Assembly: GCA_030386875.1 (NCBI GenBank)
Contig: CM059576.1
Coordinates: forward strand, 20,186,558-20,250,557
Direction of reading: 5' to 3'
From: Morinoia aosen
Taxonomy: Eukaryota; Arthropoda; Malacostraca; Amphipoda; Talitridae
Length of the DNA: 64,000 nt
Part shown: positions 1 through 9,414 of the stretch, one piece after another
Layout: each line of letters opens with the position of its first letter
Position numbering within the stretch: the stretch's first letter is position 1
The notes under the pieces: generated by a model
Database searches by the model: none
Told to the model about the DNA's origin: nothing
The model's input: only the letters and a program-made list of their open reading frames with translations
Program-made: the position numbers and the translations under genes

Positions 1-218
1 TTAGAAATGTAAAATATAAGTTTTGCACCTCTATATCAATCCATCCAAGTTGTTCAAATTCATTGCTTCATTTGGTAATTTCCTCAACACTCATAAATAT
101 TAACGCCTTGAATTTATACCTCCTCTGGATGATTATTATTTTAGTGATTATTCAAAGCGTATAATGGTATGCGTCTCTCAGACATTCGGATTTCGGACAG
201 TCCGATCTCGAAAGTTGT
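1..218. other. AT-rich flank, no gene seen
   Basis: AT-rich sequence before the LINE insertion. No credible reading frame, RNA gene or repeat end is visible. The last bases form the start of the target duplication described for the LINE. Confidence 0.5.
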
Positions 219-233
219 GAGGTGCGAAGGCCG
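219..233. repeat. 5' target-site duplication of LINE (15 bp)
   Basis: The 15 bases gaggtgcgaaggccg at 219-233 recur exactly at 2884-2898. The first copy lies where the LINE reading frame begins and the second directly follows a GA-rich tail, as expected for a target duplication made by target-primed reverse transcription. Confidence 0.75.
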
Positions 234-2272
234 CTTATGACCGTGTTTGGCATACTGGCCTTCTCTTTAAGCTCTCTAAAGTTGGAATAGTTGGTAGGAC
301 ACTTAGTTGGATAAGGGAGTACTTGCGAAGCAGAGAATTCAAAGTATATCTTGATGGTAGTTATTCCTCTGTTCGGCATATGAGCTCAGGAGTCCCACAA
401 GGCTCAGTTCTTGCACCAACGCTTTTTAATGTTATGTTGTCTGACCTCCCTAGAGTTAATGGAGTCACTCTCTTAGAGTATGCAGATGATATAACTATTT
501 TATGTAGGGGTATAGATATACAGCAGGTAACTAGGAAGGTTCAGGAGCAAATTGACCAGATAAATAGCTGGGCAAAGTATTGGGGCTTGGAACTGAACCA
601 AACAAAAACAAAGGGAATGATGTTTACAAAAAAAGATACTGAACAACCCAACATAACTGTTGAAGGCATAACTATAGATTTTGTTCCCACCTATAAATAT
701 TTGGGAATTATACTGGATGCTCCAAACCTTTCTTGGAAGGCACACATACAGAGTGTGAGAGATAGCTGCATTCCCAGAGTAAATATTATGAAAGCAATAT
801 CTCATCACTACTGGGGAGCAGACAGATCATGCCTGCTCAACTATTACAAAATGGTGGTCCGTGCCAAGTTAGATTATGGCTCAATGTTTTATGAAGTAGC
901 TCCTGAGTCCTACCTGAATAAACTGGATATTATACAGAATACCTGCTTGAGGATTGCTACTGGGGTGCGGAGCACCACTCCAATATTATCACTTGAAGTA
1001 GAGAGTAACATCCCTCCTCTGAAATTCCGTAGGATGTTGACGCTAATGAAATTTTATTGCAGACTTAAGGAACTACCAAATAACTTGGCTACAACTAGAG
1101 AAATATTTCCCCAATTTGGATGCTTGCAGAACAAACCTTGGACTGGGCATATCATGTTGCCACCTCTAGTAGTTAGAGCTGAAAGGCTATTTAATATAAT
1201 GAAAATTCCCAAACCTACTACCTGTTGTACCTCTAATGTTTCCCCTGTTCCTCCCTGGAGGGATACCAGTAAAATGTTCCTCACTGAGTTCTTAGATGTG
1301 CCTGTAAGACATTTGCCCAGCGAAAGAGTTTACTCAACCCATCAATATCTACAAGATATGGTATACCCCCATTATTTGTCTGTGTACACTGATGGGTCTG
1401 TACTTGTTGACCCTGTTTGTTCCGCTACAGCAGCAGTAATAGTTCAAGATGTACAGAGCACCAAGATGATGAATTGGAGATTACCTCCAGAGACTTCCAT
1501 CTTTGCTTGTGAAATGTTTGCCTTGGTGCAGGCCACTAAATATGTACATGCTAATTATGACTCTCTTCCAGGAGCAGTTATTTATACAGATTCCCTCTCT
1601 AGTGTAAAGTCCCTGCAGTGTAGATCAAATGCAAACTACATTCATTTAGTGTATGAAGTGCACAAGTATATTGAACTAATAAGTATGAAGTTCCCAATCT
1701 GTATTCAGTATATTCCAGGACATAAGGGCCTTGAGGGAAACGAGTTGGCAGACCTAGCAGCCAAGGCCGCTCATCAGCAGGAGGTAACACCCAACATACA
1801 CATTGCAACAACTGATAAGGTGAGAGAAATTAAACTATCTATTAAGAAAGAGTGGAAGAAAAAGTGGCTGCATGATGTGAATGCCTTTAAAAAAGGAAAG
1901 TTTCTGCTCAAAATTAGGGATGACATTGGCTTTTGGCCCTGGTCTCATCACCGTTCTAGAGTGGTAGAAACCACAATGGCTCGTTTGAGAACTGGCCATG
2001 TAGGATTGAACCAACATCTGTACAGATTTGAACTTGCAACAACAGATAAATGCACCTGCGGAAATATAGATAGTGTTGAACACTTTCTACTCCAATGTCC
2101 ACTGTACTCACTGGCTAGAGATAATATGTATTCAGAACTAAGTGGTGCAAAGATCCCTTGCACTGTTAAAAATCTGTTAGGGGGAGGCAAACACGATGCC
2201 AAAATACAACAATTTATTGTTACTGTTGTAGCAACCTTTCTTGTATCGACAGGTAGAATGGGAATTCTATAA
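221..2272 (+). pseudogene. LINE ORF2 fragment: reverse transcriptase + RNase H + CCHC
   Basis: The frame is open from 221 (after TGA at 218-220) to TAA at 2270-2272, about 680 codons; no true start codon is needed because the copy is 5'-truncated. In order: an AYDRVW motif at the break, the RT motif GVPQGSVLAPTLFN (about 386-427), catalytic YADD (about 479-490), and an RNase H domain from YTDGS (about 1384) through the CEMFAL glutamate, the YTDSLSS aspartate and a GHKGLEGNELAD motif (about 1717-1752). A C-terminal zinc knuckle, CTC..EHFLLQC, lies near 2050-2100. The polymerase and RNase H active sites look intact, but without the endonuclease and 5' end this copy cannot be autonomous. Confidence 0.85.
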
Positions 2273-2883
2273 ATAGCTACTAACTACTAACATTAGATAA
2301 TGCATTAGAAGCTACTTCCCAAAAGGGAGAAAAAAACACTTTGTTGAATAGAGTTTTCTTATTTGCATAAGGTCTGTAAATGCAACTACTGTACAAGGGG
2401 CTCTATGAACAAAGAGTGAACATACTTTCAATAAGCAGCAGAGAACGTCACTAATTTTGCCTCTTGAAGACATGCACTCCAGTAGAAGTAGTTTTACGTA
2501 GAGAATAGGGAGTAAGCATGTCAAAACCCTTAAGCTGTAAAGTGCCCCAAATGCCTACCTGCTTGATGCTCCAGGCTGTGCTGCCCAGGCTGGACCATTG
2601 TTCTCCCTTGAAATTAATTCTATGCTGCTCAAGTGTCTTGATGCCTAGGTAGAAAATGCTAATCCTGCATGAAATAATTAACCTCTATGTATGGGAAAAA
2701 AAAAAAAACAATAAAATAAAAATGAAAATAATGAACAATTAAAAGTGAGTACAGATTAAGGCTCTGTTCATCTCTGTTGCAGAGCTATGTATACGGCAAC
2801 GCCAAGGACAACCCTAGAGACCTGAGGCGCATGGACCTATAAACTCCGGAGACCTCACAAAACCGAAGAGAGAGAGAGAGAGA
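234..2883 (+). mobile_element. 5'-truncated non-LTR retrotransposon (I-like, with RNase H)
   Basis: This is a 2.65-kb LINE copy between exact 15-bp direct repeats (219-233, 2884-2898). It starts inside the reverse transcriptase domain, so the 5' UTR, any ORF1, the endonuclease and the first RT motifs are missing. The reading frame is otherwise intact to a stop at 2270-2272. About 610 bp of 3' UTR follows, with an A-rich stretch near 2697-2709 and a terminal (GA)n run at 2867-2886. RT plus RNase H plus a C-terminal CCHC motif suggests the I superfamily; the exact clade is not resolved. Confidence 0.8.
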
Positions 2884-2886
2884 GAG
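2867..2886. repeat. (GA)n tail of LINE
   Basis: A run of ten AG dinucleotides immediately precedes or overlaps the 3' target duplication. It is probably the element's 3' tail rather than a pre-existing microsatellite, because there is none at the 5' copy of the duplication. Confidence 0.5.
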
Positions 2887-2898
2887 GTGCGAAGGCCG
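2884..2898. repeat. 3' target-site duplication of LINE
   Basis: Exact match to 219-233; see that entry. Confidence 0.75.
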
Positions 2899-2989
2899 AT
2901 ACAAAAGCTCTGACGCTGTCGCCACTCGACTTCAAGTTCAAGCGATTGAGCTTGCAAGGGTTTTTCAACATTTGTGTTGTGATTCACTA

Positions 2990-3300
2990 GGTTTGTCACT
3001 GCTTATATTTTATGTTCATATTTTTGAGGTATAGTTATATGATGCGATAATTTGAGAGAAGTGCTAGTATTAAACTCAGAGTGAGGACATTTAAATGCTC
3101 TTTCAATGATGAAGGGTGTGTTTTACTTCGAAGGTAACGCAATTGGGTTTATTCAAAGAATATCCTTAAAAGACAAGAATGTTGAATTTTACAGAGAGCA
3201 ATGGAAACTTGAAGTTGTTTAAGAACTCAAGCACTAACTAAACTGAATTCAATTTTTGAAAGTTTGAAATCCTTGATTATTTACTGATAAATAGTCTGAA
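2990..3300 (-). repeat. Inverted partial copy of an interspersed repeat (matches 28370-28690)
   Basis: Read on the - strand, this stretch matches about 28370-28690 inside repeat copy B with moderate divergence. Shared blocks include gcgttaccttcgaag and ataatcaaggatt. It is probably a fragment of the same family. The rest of 2899-3832 is AT-rich with no gene seen. Confidence 0.6.
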
Positions 3301-3832
3301 AATTCACCAAATGACAGTGAAAACATTGATCAAATCACAATAAAAAATTTAAAACATGCAAATGACTCTAAATATTATTGTTCATATTAACCATCCATCA
3401 TAAAATGGGGAAAAAAGTGAACTATTTTTACGGTCATTCAAAAAATTTTTTGAACTTTTTGCTAATTTGTGCCATCCAATCCTCAAATTACACCCTGTAT
3501 AACTATCCAGTGTTCATATTTTCATTTTTGAGTTATGTACAAGCTTTAAATCTAGGGTATTGCAAACTAATTGAGAATTTTTTGTATCATTTTCCTTCTA
3601 TATTTAATTTATGTAATGGCATGGCTAATATTGTATCTCTAATGATTTTATCAAAAAGTTAAGACATTTAAGTTCAGAATTATTCAATGACAAATGTTGT
3701 GACTAATTAGTTGCATCAAATTTTCTGAAGATTTACTGTTTTATGTTAACTTGAATATGCCATAAAATTGTTGTGGGGTTTAACCCATGTTTTCTGAGGA
3801 AGTTATGTTGCTATTTTGATATGTGTGCATGA

Positions 3833-3840
3833 AAAGTTAG
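3833..3840. repeat. 8-bp target duplication, left
   Basis: AAAGTTAG here and at 4516-4523, flush with the two ends of the palindromic MITE. Confidence 0.7.
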
Positions 3841-4515
3841 GATCAATGTGAAGTTTAATGCAATCACGGAAAATAAGAATTCCGATCTTAGGAATCACTA
3901 TTGGAACCCATTTAAGAATGTTTTACAAGAATGACATTCTGCTCGCTGATGCGTTATTTCCGAATAATTGAACTTTGAAGTTGGCCTTGGCGCCAAAGGA
4001 AGCGAGCGCGTGAAACGGAATTTAATTAATAACAGAAGCTATTACAAACGTAAAGAGGTTGGGTCGTGAGGGGGAGGCACAGTTCTTCTAGTGAAAATTA
4101 TAAATAAAGCTTCTAACCCACCCATTAGGGTGATGACCGCAATCTTGTTGACATCGGGTCCAAGATGGCGGTGCCCATGGTGGTCGCCATGTTAGACCCA
4201 ATGTAAACAAGATTGCGGTCGTCACCCTAATGGGTGGTTTAGAAGCTTTATTTATACTTTCCACTAAAAGAACTGTGGCTACCCCTCACGACCCAACCTC
4301 TTTACGTTTGTAATAGGGGGTTAGCTTCCGTTTTTAATTAAATTACGCTCGCTTCCTTGGGCGCGCGACGGCCAACTTCAAAGTTCAATAATTCGAAAAT
4401 AACGCATCAGCGAGCAGCATGTCGTTCTTGAAAAACGTTCTTAAATGGGTTCCTTTAGTGATTGTTTGGAATATAATTATCAATTTCCGTGATTGCATTA
4501 AACTTCACATTGACC
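3841..4515. mobile_element. Palindromic foldback MITE, 675 bp, 8-bp TSD
   Basis: Almost the entire 675 bp is one inverted repeat: the left half (from gatcaatgtgaagtttaatg) is the near-complement of the right half (ending cattaaacttcacattgacc). The centre is near 4178, around a palindromic gcccatggtggtcgccatg stretch. It is flanked by perfect AAAGTTAG duplications. An 8-bp duplication is the size typical of hAT elements, but the ends do not resemble a canonical hAT terminus, so the superfamily is open. There is no coding capacity. Confidence 0.8.
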
Positions 4516-4523
4516 AAAGTTAG
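4516..4523. repeat. 8-bp target duplication, right
   Basis: AAAGTTAG, matching 3833-3840. Confidence 0.7.
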
Positions 4524-5336
4524 GTGCAAATTTGTCATGTTGATATCATAGTTATGAGTACAGACTTATTTTCTATCACCCATTGTACCTCCAATGTTTC
4601 TCTAATAATTGCTGAAGCCAAAGCTCATATATCAATGTAAGTAGTGACTCACAATAGCAATTTTTACAAACATGTCCCTGCATTGATATTTTTATTATTG
4701 AGGTAATTTCAGCCATTATCAATCTTAGAATAACATGACCATAGGAAAACACTGTCATGTTTTTCTTATATTCTGTACAAATATTGGCATGGGCTGTAGC
4801 AGCATCCAAGTAAGTCTATCAACTGAAGATCTTTGTGTTCAAATTAATTAAAAGCCAAGGTTTCCTTTTTATCAGGCCAATTGAAAATAAACTTTTTGTA
4901 CCATTAGTATAAGAGCAACTCAGTCCCATCAGTCTACCATAATTAGGACTGAGATACATGCTCACCAAAGGTTGGTTTCAAGTATTTACTTCTGTAGAAT
5001 GTTTTGTTAGTATCATGTGATTATTTCTTGCTTCTGGTGCTTGAGTGTATTGTGACTGCATTATGTAGTTAGTCAATCTTGTGAATTGCTCCAGTTTTGT
5101 GGAGAAATATTTTTGTTAGCATTATGTAGCAATTTAGTTTGTACCTGACTTATTTATTCCTTTGTGTGGTAGTGAAAGCTTATAAATGAATGGTTTGGTA
5201 ATAATTTTTTCTAGATAGTTGCCTAGTCTGATAATTATTAATAAATAAGCATCTAAAAGACCGTTCCAAATGTTGACTTCTCGGTCTTCGTACAAAATTA
5301 TCTAGTACACCTATTTGTTTGCAACATAATCTCCTG
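4524..5336. other. No gene seen
   Basis: AT-rich, unassigned sequence between two mobile elements. Short open frames have no recognisable motif. Confidence 0.5.
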
Positions 5337-7045
5337 CAGGGTGTCTACTAGGTAGTAAAGTAGTAAAAAGTAATAAAAAGTATTAAAATTTGAAAAGTAG
5401 TAAAAGAAGTAGTTGAAAGTAGTAAAATTTGACTCAAGGTAGTAAAAAAATTGTTGAGTGGAATAATTCTCTGAAAATTTAAAGTAATGTTACTTATTTA
5501 TATAGAGTATGAAGTTTTTTTTAAATTTATTTTTCTCATAATCAAAAATTTGCCGCAATTTATGGGAAATGTTCCTCTAGAGTGGGGTGTAATTTTAGGA
5601 TTGGAGCACACAAAATAGAAAAAAGTTTCAAAACTTTTGCAAACAATAGTATAAACAGTTCACTTTTTCGTCTCATTCCGTTTGATCTGAAAGTTATCTA
5701 GTTGTTCTATGATGGAAGGTTCATTTGAGCCATTTTGTTATTAACAAACTATTGAGAGAAAACAATAAAATGGCTTTCGATTTGATACGATATTTGAGGC
5801 TTCATAAATCTTATAAATGTTTTAAAAAATGTAATACCAGTGGCGATGCATTGTTGGAAACACTTCTATTAGTGCGCGCTTACACTGAGTTACAAGCTTA
5901 GGAGCTTGTGATATCAGGGATTAGTATTGAAAATAAAATAAGGATTTAAAAATTGTGCATTTATGATTATGAGGTCGACATTTAACATCTTTTATTACGT
6001 ATCAAATATGCATTATACGATCTCAAGGAAAAATGAAATAGCATAGCTACATATTTTCTTGTGGAAGTATATCAAGTGGCTTTGATAGAAATAGGTTTGT
6101 CAAGTAAAATAATTTATATTTTATTAAGAATTACGATTCTTTTAAATGTAAAACATGTTGTGAACTTTGTTTTTAAATTTTATGAATAAACAACAACTAG
6201 CCAGAATTTTTATATAGGTAGTTGTACTTATCACTAAATAACTATTACATTTTATTGGATTTCACCTTTAGTGGATGCAGTTACCAGTAAGGTATTGAGC
6301 ATAGTTGGCATAATTGTTCTTTTGGTGCACTTGATACTCTTAAATTAAAGTATTTTATTCACAAACGTAAGCACAGAAATAAAATTATTCTCAATTAGCT
6401 TTTAGAGTCCTGCTTCAATTTCAGATGAGTAAGTCGTGAATCAAACTCAGTACATTTCAATTCCTCCTAACGAATAATGTTTAATTCAAAGTCATATATT
6501 TGACTAGTAAGGTCTTGATTATCAAAAACTTGATGTAGCCTTCCAATTCTTAGTCCAAGACAAATATTCTCACACTCAAAGTTGTTGCGGCAGGGTAGAA
6601 ACATTACACGTCAAAAGAACTTCTCCGCAGTTCATTTATGTCCAGTAAGTGTTTTTTTGGACCTGAGCTTGATTGTGAGCAGTATTATCTTCCTTCGAAA
6701 AGACGAGTTTATTCGGTCCACTTCGATTTGAGGAAACCATTTAATGAAACTATAAATGTTTTTTTTTTAAATAACCTCTTTGTAAAGCTGAACGTTTTTT
6801 TTTTCCAGTGACGTTAATTTAAGTCCAAATACAGAAAGAATTGTGCAATGAAATTATCTTTTAATACTATGTGTCATCATTTGAACAAGAGTTTAGTTCC
6901 TTTGAAGTTCCTTTTGGCAGTCATGGCGATTCAGTTTCCTCCAGAATGTCGTCATAGCATGGAGATGCTCCTTGTAATTAAAGTTCATTCTTCTACTAAA
7001 AGTATATAGGAAAGCTACATGAAATTTGCATTTTCGTGATTGGTT

Positions 7046-7049
7046 CCGT
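7046..7049. repeat. 4-bp target duplication of gypsy element, left
   Basis: CCGT here and at 15693-15696, flush with the LTR ends. The empty site is visible in repeat copy B near 30970-30985 (tgttccataatataat), confirming the junction. Confidence 0.75.
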
Positions 7050-7899
7050 TGTTGTGTCCCGAATACGAACCGTTAAGTTTTCGCCACAAAAAAGAGTAAA
7101 GGGCGGTTGGACGTGAGAGCTTACACCGAACTCTGCTATCAAGAAATCTCAATGCTCAGCAGTATACAACGCGCCAGATGTCGATGTGTACCCAGCGAGG
7201 GCTCGACCGTTACAAAAAAGAGGCAACACCGGCTCCCAGGGGCAGCGTGGCAGGACGGCAACAGCGGATGGCAACAGCGTGGCACCAGCATGGCACCAAC
7301 ATGGCATCAGCGTGGCACCAGTGTGGCAGCGGACGGCAACAGCAGATAGCAACGGCTGGCGCTGCTACCCGAAGGCGCGTCTGGGCCTAAGCGACGAGAC
7401 CGGGGGCGTCAACTTCAACGGCTATGATCAGCCGCGGTAACTCCTGCAGCACGACAGCTACTTAAAGGGTTCGACGAGGGTTAGGGCATCATCATTATAG
7501 AGCGTAACTCCGACGTTAGAAGGTCTCATCGTGCCACTTCATTAGATGTGTTGAATTTGCATACGGCGAGGCACTCCGTATTTGACCCCGATTCTGTGTT
7601 AACGTCACGTAATAATTTAACGTACAATTCGAGACCTTAATATTACCCTCCGTCATCGCTGCATATCCAAAGTTGCGTGAGACCCTCGTAACAATTGTTC
7701 CTATATATATTTGCTAGTCTCATCTACCCCATTGTCATATTTTGTGTACACCTTTCATCATAACAAGTAAAAATGACGTGGCCACGTTGAAAGAATCGTG
7801 TTTTCTTTCGGAAAATAACTCCTTTGATTTTTAGACTTGAAAAGATGAAAAAAATGTGAAAAACCTTGAACTTGGATTTGAAAAAAAAGTAGTATAACA
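7050..7899 (+). repeat. 5' LTR, 850 bp
   Basis: Starts TGTTGTGTCCCG and ends AGTATAACA. It matches 14843-15692 at a constant offset of 7793. It contains a short run of GCGTGGCACCA-like repeats (about 7255-7345) that keeps several frames open by chance. Confidence 0.93.
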
Positions 7900-7901
7900 A
7901 T

Positions 7902-7921
7902 TGGTGGCAGCGAACGTGGGA
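7902..7921 (+). promoter_or_regulatory. Primer-binding site (putative)
   Basis: TGGTGGCAGCGAACGTGGG lies two bases after the 5' LTR, the right place for a tRNA primer site, and begins with the TGG that pairs with a tRNA CCA end. I could not identify which tRNA. Confidence 0.6.
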
Positions 7922-8580
7922 TCATAACCCAATAACGCTCAACGTCTCCGCAAGGGACCTAAAGCCACGCTACCTATTCAAAAAAAATTTTTGTAACGTA
8001 AATTAAATGGCCCAAGTAATTATTTAAATTCATTCATCTCATTTATAATTTGTAATATTTCCCTAGAAATGTGTATGTCCTCATGTCACTTTATTTGCGT
8101 ATTGATTTATTTCTTTACTGTGTGTATTAATTCATTTAATTCGTTTTATTAACTTAGCCCTATTGATTTATTTCCTTATGACATGTATTAATCCATGCAA
8201 AACCGCTTCCGTAATAAGATTATTGTGCTCTTTATTTTGATGCCATTGTATCCATGTGTGTTGCTTTATTCATTGATTTAACCCGTTTTATTAACTGATT
8301 TAACCCGTTTTCCTATTGATTTGATCCGTTTTATAAGATTATTGCGTATTCTATTTTTGATATTTCGTGTCTATGTGCATTGCTTTTGTTGGATCTATCC
8401 AATTATTTCTGTGCATTTGGAAACTTATTGTGCGAAAGATTCAATTATGTCTGTGTATTTGGAAACATATTGTACGAGATATTGCATTTAAACTTCTAAT
8501 TTGAAACTCTAAATTGCTATCAGTGTTCATTGTGAACCTATTTTGCCTTTCCAATTTTGCCCTAAATAACTGTTGGAATC
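7922..8580 (+). other. Gypsy 5' leader, non-coding
   Basis: About 660 bp between the primer site and gag. It contains imperfect repeats of a ttgatttaacccgtttt motif (about 8150-8345) and a repeated tctgtg(c/t)atttggaaac block (about 8409-8467). No open frame of note. Confidence 0.6.
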
Positions 8581-9414
8581 ATGGCAGGGAACGATAATGA
8601 AGATAACCAAAATAACAACGGTGAGAATACTCAAAACAATTTTGTAACTTTAAATCATGCAATTGATCTGCCTAAATTTAACGGCGAAGGCTGTGTAACT
8701 TCATTTTTAAAACACTTTCAGACCAGAGTTGACATTTACACCAATGATAAAGATTTGCAATGTCGTTATTTGAAGAACGCCTTAACCGGCAAAGCTTGGG
8801 ATTCTTATGTTCTTAAATCGGACCGATTAGTCACTCTGGAAGATGTCAAGACTTGGCTTATTTCTGTTTACAAGGGGGCCGTGAATTATAGAAAAACCGT
8901 TCATAAGATCCTGTTTAGTCTGCGTCAAGAGAATGATGAGAGTGTCAATGCATTTGCAACTCGCGTTCTAGCTAGCTGGAAAGACGTGTTCGGCCAAGAA
9001 TGGCACTACGAGGATGCCAATGCACAAAAAATTCTAATCCCGACTATCATTAAAAATATGAATCCCAAGATCAGTGAAAAATTATCACATGATTTTGACC
9101 CTGAGAGTGTGACAAAATTCTTAGATAAAGCGAGATCTATTGAGGAATCTCTGATCGAAGAAAGATCTTTGTTGAGTCGCAAAAGACGAGCCCATGAGAG
9201 TGATGTAGTGGTGGAGAAATGTCAATACAATTCACCACAAAAGCGAACGTTCCAGCCTAAGAATCCATTCAAATGGCAAAGTGCTTCACACAAAAATGCC
9301 CGCCCATTTAATAATTATCAACGCAAATTCAATGGCCATCCGAGTCAGAATGGTGACATTGCCGCAGTAAAGTCAAAAAACTACTACAGCAACCGAAAAG
9401 CTTTTCCCCCGTGA
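8581..9414 (+). CDS. gag: Gypsy Gag polyprotein
   Basis: A 277-codon frame begins at ATG 8581 (a clean start after the leader) and stops at TGA 9412-9414. It has an Asn-rich N-terminus, then a retrotransposon Gag/capsid-like helical region (about residues 25-190, including LPKFNGEG and the FATRVLASWKDVF stretch). The C-terminus is basic, Asn/Gln-rich and probably binds nucleic acid (RKRRAHE, KRTFQPKNPFKW). The usual CCHC zinc knuckle is absent. The frame looks intact. It overlaps pol in the -1 frame, with a slippery heptamer near its end, so it probably makes both Gag and, by frameshifting, Gag-Pol. Gag forms the cytoplasmic virus-like particle. Confidence 0.85.
   Translation: MAGNDNEDNQNNNGENTQNNFVTLNHAIDLPKFNGEGCVTSFLKHFQTRVDIYTNDKDLQCRYLKNALTGKAWDSYVLKSDRLVTLEDVKTWLISVYKGAVNYRKTVHKILFSLRQENDESVNAFATRVLASWKDVFGQEWHYEDANAQKILIPTIIKNMNPKISEKLSHDFDPESVTKFLDKARSIEESLIEERSLLSRKRRAHESDVVVEKCQYNSPQKRTFQPKNPFKWQSASHKNARPFNNYQRKFNGHPSQNGDIAAVKSKNYYSNRKAFPP

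Noticed and set aside
7107-7440. Overlapping open frames on both strands, repeated at 14900-15233
   Set aside because: They lie inside the two LTRs, in a short-repeat stretch (GCGTGGCACCA-like) that avoids stops in several frames. No domain or start context supports a gene.
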